Shown here piece after piece: positions 60,497 through 64,000 of a stretch of 64,000 nucleotides of DNA. The notes below the pieces were generated by a model. The model was not told where the DNA came from and did not search any database. It saw nothing but the letters and a program-made list of their open reading frames with translations. The translations under genes were made by a program, and so were the position numbers. How positions within the stretch are numbered: the stretch's first letter is position 1; every line of letters starts with the position of its first letter. The DNA is from Polyangium jinanense (lineage in GTDB: Bacteria; Myxococcota; Polyangia; Polyangiales; Polyangiaceae), in NCBI RefSeq assembly GCF_028435365.1, contig NZ_JAGTJJ010000005.1:1-64000 (forward strand). The letters are read 5' to 3'.

Positions 60497-61807
60497 ATGA
60501 AGCGACCACCGACCCATCCATTCGCTCCTGCTCGTGCCGCAGCGCTCGCGCTCCTCGTCGTGCTCACCGGCTGCTCCAGCCGCGAGAACACGGGCACCTC
60601 CTCGGGATCGACGACCCCGCCTCCGTCGAACGGCGGCAACGACCCGCCGCCGCCCGTCGTCGAGGGTGCCAATTGCGATAACGGCGCGTTCGAGGTCCGC
60701 TCCATCGGGATGACCGAGCTCGAAGGCGAGACGTACAAGGTCATCCTCGCCACGCCGTGTGAATACGTCCTCTCCCACGTCCAGGGAAAGAAGAACTTTC
60801 CCGTCGAGGAGCGCGAGACGTACTACGTGGCCGACAGCCATTTCGAGCTCCCGTACATCCCTGGCGTCATGGACAACGTCGCCTATACGCCCGGCGAAAA
60901 GAACAAGGGATGGGCGAACGGCATGGATGTCGAGGCCGAGGTGCAGAAGCTCGGCGCGCTTCCCGTCCTTTATCATGTCATTCCTGGGTACGAATACGGC
61001 TACTTCACCAGGTACGACGACGGCCTCGGCGACATCTTCGGCGCTTTCCGGCCCACCTGGCGGTTCATCAAGAACGGCGGCGACGTGAATCTGCTTTTCT
61101 TCGCGCCCCCCGACACCGAGTGGCCGCGTCACCGCGGTGGATGGAATCCGAGGGAGATCAACCAGGAGATCGGCTTCGGTTTTCTCGTCGACACCGACGG
61201 CAAGGTCTACATCCCGAAGGGCGTACCGCTCGGACGACAGGAATGGAACGACGAGCTGCGCTGCGTCGTCATCAACAAGGCGAAGCAGCCGGTGCCGGTG
61301 ACGCGCACCCAGTTCCCCGGCGACGAGTCCTATTACATGGCCGAGACCTTCATGCCGGGATACGCGAGCATCAGCTCGCCCGGCCACCTCTACTGGGGCC
61401 ACAAGGGCAAACCCATGATCGATGTCGCCAAGTGGGATGGCACCTTGCCCGGCAACTTCGACAAACCCTTCACCGCGGGCTGCAGCCCCGACGGCTACAA
61501 CGCCGGCCATGCCGAGGGCTTCACCTGGCCGGAGCTCCGCGAGAAGATGCGCGACGAATACCTGGCCGGCAACATTGACGCGATCCCCAAGGAAAACCTC
61601 TATCGCATCAAGGTCTACCGGAAGGACGATCCGAACGGCGCCGTCGAGCTCCAGGGCGAGCTCTTCTACGAATGGGACGGCGACGAGTGGCTCCCTCGCG
61701 CCACGGGCGAAAAGCTCATCACGATCGACGAGGCCCGGTCGACGTACCGGATCAGCGGGCACCTCGGCGACGGCCAGCGCGCATTCATCGTGATCGAGGA
61801 TCTCTGA
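60497..61807 (+). CDS. Secreted lipoprotein of unknown function
   Basis: 436 residues. Lipobox VLTGC (Cys26), a Pro/Ser/Gly linker, then a ~380-residue globular domain rich in aromatic residues and Asp/Gly (YHVIPGYEYGYFTRYDDGLGDIFGAFRPTWRF, DTEWPRHRGGWNPREINQEIGFGFL, MPGYASISSPGHLYWGHKGKPM). Not recognised. It stands 37 bp upstream of the TOS1-like lipoprotein gene and two genes before a GH128-type glucanase, so joint action on polysaccharide is a reasonable guess only. An AT-rich promoter region (60350-60400) precedes it. Confidence 0.75.
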   Translation: MKRPPTHPFAPARAAALALLVVLTGCSSRENTGTSSGSTTPPPSNGGNDPPPPVVEGANCDNGAFEVRSIGMTELEGETYKVILATPCEYVLSHVQGKKNFPVEERETYYVADSHFELPYIPGVMDNVAYTPGEKNKGWANGMDVEAEVQKLGALPVLYHVIPGYEYGYFTRYDDGLGDIFGAFRPTWRFIKNGGDVNLLFFAPPDTEWPRHRGGWNPREINQEIGFGFLVDTDGKVYIPKGVPLGRQEWNDELRCVVINKAKQPVPVTRTQFPGDESYYMAETFMPGYASISSPGHLYWGHKGKPMIDVAKWDGTLPGNFDKPFTAGCSPDGYNAGHAEGFTWPELREKMRDEYLAGNIDAIPKENLYRIKVYRKDDPNGAVELQGELFYEWDGDEWLPRATGEKLITIDEARSTYRISGHLGDGQRAFIVIEDL

Positions 61808-61844
61808 AACGAGAAGAGGACCGCCTCCCAAAGGAAACGCCACT

Positions 61845-63128
61845 ATGATGAAGCTCTCTCGGCTGTTCGTGCACGCTGCTTTCGGGATCCTCGCCTGCGC
61901 CTGCGGAAGCGCGCGCGACGACGACGGTGGTGGCCAAGGGGGCACCGGCGGGAACGGCGGGAGCGGCGGGACGTCGACGACGAGCGCAGGCCCCGGCGGC
62001 GGCGGCGGAGGCCTGGGCACGCACCCCACGGAGCCGAGCACGCCCACGCGGGGCGGGACCATGACCTTCAAAAATGTCGGCGCGCCCGGGTGGTGGCCGC
62101 GCCGCATCGATCGCGACGCGGGCGATCCGGCCTGTACCTACAAGGACGGGACGGATACCTGGGGCGGGCATTGCTGCATGAAGGAGCAGCACACGACGAG
62201 CACCACGCTCGCGCCTTTCGACGAGGAGATGACCCTCATCATGAAGGCCATCCGCCTGAAGCAGCTCGCCGTCTACCAGCCTTCCGAAAGCGCGTCTTCC
62301 TGGTCGATGATCTCGTCCTGGGACGCGCAGAGCGGCCAGGGATCGAATCTCGTCGTCACCGAAGGGCAGATGACGTCCGCCGACTTCACGGGCGACCTCA
62401 CGAAAAAGGATTGCGTCAACTACTTCATGCAGGAAGCGCAATTCCCGTGTGGCGACGGGAAGGACTATTACTGCCCGAACGACCCGGGCATCAACCACCT
62501 CGGCTGGTCGGGCTCGAAGCTCATCGTCTTCCTCGGGTCGATGACGTTCGACGACGCGGGCGTGACGAAGTGCGACGGCGACGGGCAAGGCCACGCGGGC
62601 CCGTGGGTCGCGTTCGTCGCGTCCGAGCTGATTCGCGACGGCGGCCGCAAGTGGAACGGGCTCTGCAATTGCTACTCGAAAACGGGCACGGTCGGCGACG
62701 GCTGCGGTGAGATCAACGTCTTCGAAGTCGTGCTCGACAACAATCAATACAGCAACCGAGAATTCATGAGCACCGGCGTCCGCTCGTACCAGGCGGGTCA
62801 TGTCGGCGGCAACGTCTGCGGGGAGGGCTGCGACCGCGACGCCTTCGCCGACGATGTCGAGGTCGTCGACGCCTGCGCGAAGAAGGCCTACACGAGCGGC
62901 CCCGAGATCGAAGTCGGCGGCGGCGCGGACGGCTGCCCCGTGTGGCGCCGTCCCATCGGCGATCGGTATTTCATGATCCTGCTCGACGAAAAGCAGCGGG
63001 AGATTCAGGTCGCCGTCATCCACCCCGAAAAGATTCCCGCGGAAGCCGCCGGGATGCTCCCCTTGCTTCCCGGCGCCCTGTCCCGTGACACGATCGATGC
63101 GCTTCTCTCGATGCGTTTGCCCGAGTGA
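61845..63128 (+). CDS. TOS1/DUF2403-DUF2401-like lipoprotein
   Basis: 427 residues. Lipobox ILACAC, Gly-rich linker, then a ~340-residue domain resembling the fungal cell-wall protein TOS1 family: TMTFKNVGAPGWWPRRID at its start, an NHLGWSGSKLIVFLGSM strand, and CGEINVFEVVLDNNQY with E289 in the (E)I(N/D)VFEV motif typical of GH16/GH81-like beta-glucan-acting folds. Many Cys pairs suggest disulfides. Family proteins are linked to beta-1,3-glucan; activity here is not shown. AAAGGA precedes the ATG. Likely co-transcribed with the genes on both sides (37 and 29 bp). Confidence 0.75.
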   Translation: MMKLSRLFVHAAFGILACACGSARDDDGGGQGGTGGNGGSGGTSTTSAGPGGGGGGLGTHPTEPSTPTRGGTMTFKNVGAPGWWPRRIDRDAGDPACTYKDGTDTWGGHCCMKEQHTTSTTLAPFDEEMTLIMKAIRLKQLAVYQPSESASSWSMISSWDAQSGQGSNLVVTEGQMTSADFTGDLTKKDCVNYFMQEAQFPCGDGKDYYCPNDPGINHLGWSGSKLIVFLGSMTFDDAGVTKCDGDGQGHAGPWVAFVASELIRDGGRKWNGLCNCYSKTGTVGDGCGEINVFEVVLDNNQYSNREFMSTGVRSYQAGHVGGNVCGEGCDRDAFADDVEVVDACAKKAYTSGPEIEVGGGADGCPVWRRPIGDRYFMILLDEKQREIQVAVIHPEKIPAEAAGMLPLLPGALSRDTIDALLSMRLPE

Positions 63129-63157
63129 TCGAACCCCACGCGGAGGCGACCCTGTCC

Positions 63158-64000
63158 ATGATTCATGACGCAAGAACTCGATGGCTTTCGGGCGCGGCAG
63201 CGATGGCGGCGCTCGTTTTTGCGGCCTCGTGCGGCTCGAGCGAGCCGTCCCCGGGCTCGGGCTCGGGCTCGGGCGCGGGCTCGGGCTCGGGCAGCGGCGG
63301 TGCCGGCGGGTCGATGGCCGAAAGCTCGAGCTCCAGCTCGACCGGCGGCGGGCCGCCGATCAACCCTTCCACCGGCTGCAAGCGCGGCGTCGCCTATGGT
63401 TACCATTCGAAGGCGGACATGCAGGCGCTCTCGCCGGGGGTATCGTGGTGGTACAACTGGACGCACGTGCCGGACGAGGGCGTGAAGCCGGACGCATACA
63501 AGACGCTCGGCGTCGAGTACGTGCCGATGGTATGGGGCGGCGGCGGCCTCGACAGCATGCGCGCCGCGCAGATCGCCAGCGAGATCCCCGACGAGACGAG
63601 CTTTTTGCTCGGCTTCAACGAGCCGAATTTCGGCGAGCAGGCCAATCTGTCGGCGACCGAAGCCGCGGCGCTCTGGCCCCACGTGGAGGCGGTCGCCGAC
63701 GCGCGCGGCCTCGCGCTGGTATCGCCCGCCGTGAACTTCTGCGGCGGAGCGTGCCAGGAGACGGATCCCTTCAAGTACCTCGACGAATTCTTCGCCGCCT
63801 GCGAGGGGTGCCGCGTCGATTACATCGGCATCCACATCTACACGGCCTGCCAGGGCGACGGGACCAACAAGGCCCGGTGGCTCATCAACCACATCGAAAC
63901 CTACAAAACGCGGTTCGACAAGCCGATCTGGCTGACCGAGTTCGCCTGCGACAATGCAGGCTCGCTCGCCGAGCAAAAAGACTTCATGATCGACGCGCTC
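63158..64000 (+). CDS. GH128-type beta-1,3-glucanase lipoprotein, cut by the window end
   Basis: First 281 residues of an open frame without stop. Lipobox FAASC (Cys25), then a (Gly-Ser)n linker, then the catalytic barrel: GVAYGYHSKADMQALSPGVSWWYNWTHVP, the acid/base in LLGFNEPNF (E155), and the nucleophile in IWLTEFACDN (E261). This pairing of NEPN and TEFA is the GH128 pattern; members cut beta-1,3-glucans such as curdlan or fungal wall glucan. It follows the TOS1-like gene at 29 bp, with GGAGG upstream of the ATG. Confidence 0.88.
   Translation, partial: MIHDARTRWLSGAAAMAALVFAASCGSSEPSPGSGSGSGAGSGSGSGGAGGSMAESSSSSSTGGGPPINPSTGCKRGVAYGYHSKADMQALSPGVSWWYNWTHVPDEGVKPDAYKTLGVEYVPMVWGGGGLDSMRAAQIASEIPDETSFLLGFNEPNFGEQANLSATEAAALWPHVEAVADARGLALVSPAVNFCGGACQETDPFKYLDEFFAACEGCRVDYIGIHIYTACQGDGTNKARWLINHIETYKTRFDKPIWLTEFACDNAGSLAEQKDFMIDAL
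63252..63291 (+). repeat. GGCTCG hexanucleotide repeat coding a Gly-Ser linker
   Basis: Near-perfect tandem GGCTCG units inside the GH128 gene. Such runs can change length by slippage, altering the linker by two residues per unit. Confidence 0.7.

Noticed and set aside
1..64000. CRISPR arrays, tRNA or rRNA genes, insertion sequences, prophage
   Set aside because: No regularly spaced direct repeats of the CRISPR kind, no tRNA T-loop/acceptor combination outside coding context, no transposase or phage structural gene was found on reading.

Overview
The window is GC-rich, densely coded bacterial DNA that reads as a myxobacterium, most likely of the Polyangium/Sorangium type. The supporting signs are: a FHA-type sigma-54 activator next to a cytosolic Ser/Thr kinase with a signalling ATPase module; several lipoproteins with Gly-rich linkers; a TraA-like cell-surface protein with a MYXO-CTERM-type tail; NACHT/WD40 giants; and secreted glucanases. 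No rRNA, tRNA, CRISPR array or insertion sequence was recognised. Species assignment is inference.

Layout. 0-10.5 kb: an SMI1/KNR4-domain protein, a PadR repressor facing an Lnt-like nitrilase-fold membrane protein across two near-identical palindromic operators, a VOC/AraC divergent pair, a nucleotidyltransferase, a large helical orphan and an NHL-repeat lipoprotein. 10.5-16.1 kb: an AraC regulator followed by three short-chain dehydrogenases, then a secreted GH8 glucanase with Ig-like and CBM3 modules.

16.3-37.4 kb is the most unusual part. Two tandem 1.6-kb-residue proteins share the order CHAT/caspase-like protease, NACHT NTPase, pentapeptide repeats, 14 WD40 blades, an NLR-like design. 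Next to them is a lipoprotein plus second caspase-like protease (with a C-terminal HTH), a FHA sigma-54 activator with two C-terminal HTH units, a small membrane lipoprotein, a metacaspase, an orphan protein and a Ser/Thr kinase-ATPase. I find four -24/-12 promoters in this block, each with a TGACGCGTCA-type palindrome centred close to -90. This looks like a self-contained sigma-54 regulon whose products include two caspase-fold proteases.

37.4-56 kb: a PAS-PAS-STAS (RsbR-like) protein, an RHH protein, a compact four-gene operon for inositol lipid synthesis and export (inositol-3-phosphate synthase, AUR1/IPC-synthase-like PAP2 enzyme, CDP-alcohol phosphotransferase fused to GtrA, RND/MMPL exporter), an outer-membrane protein/ECF sigma/FecR-type operon with ATGA overlaps, an isoaspartyl peptidase lipoprotein, orphans, and an MFS/LysR divergent pair.

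56-64 kb: the TraA-like protein without a TraB partner in view, a duplicated outer-membrane protein cassette that flanks a frameshifted GYF_2 membrane gene, a NADAR protein, and a run of secreted lipoproteins ending in a TOS1/DUF2403-like protein and a GH128-type beta-1,3-glucanase cut by the window edge, suggestive of attack on fungal-type glucan.
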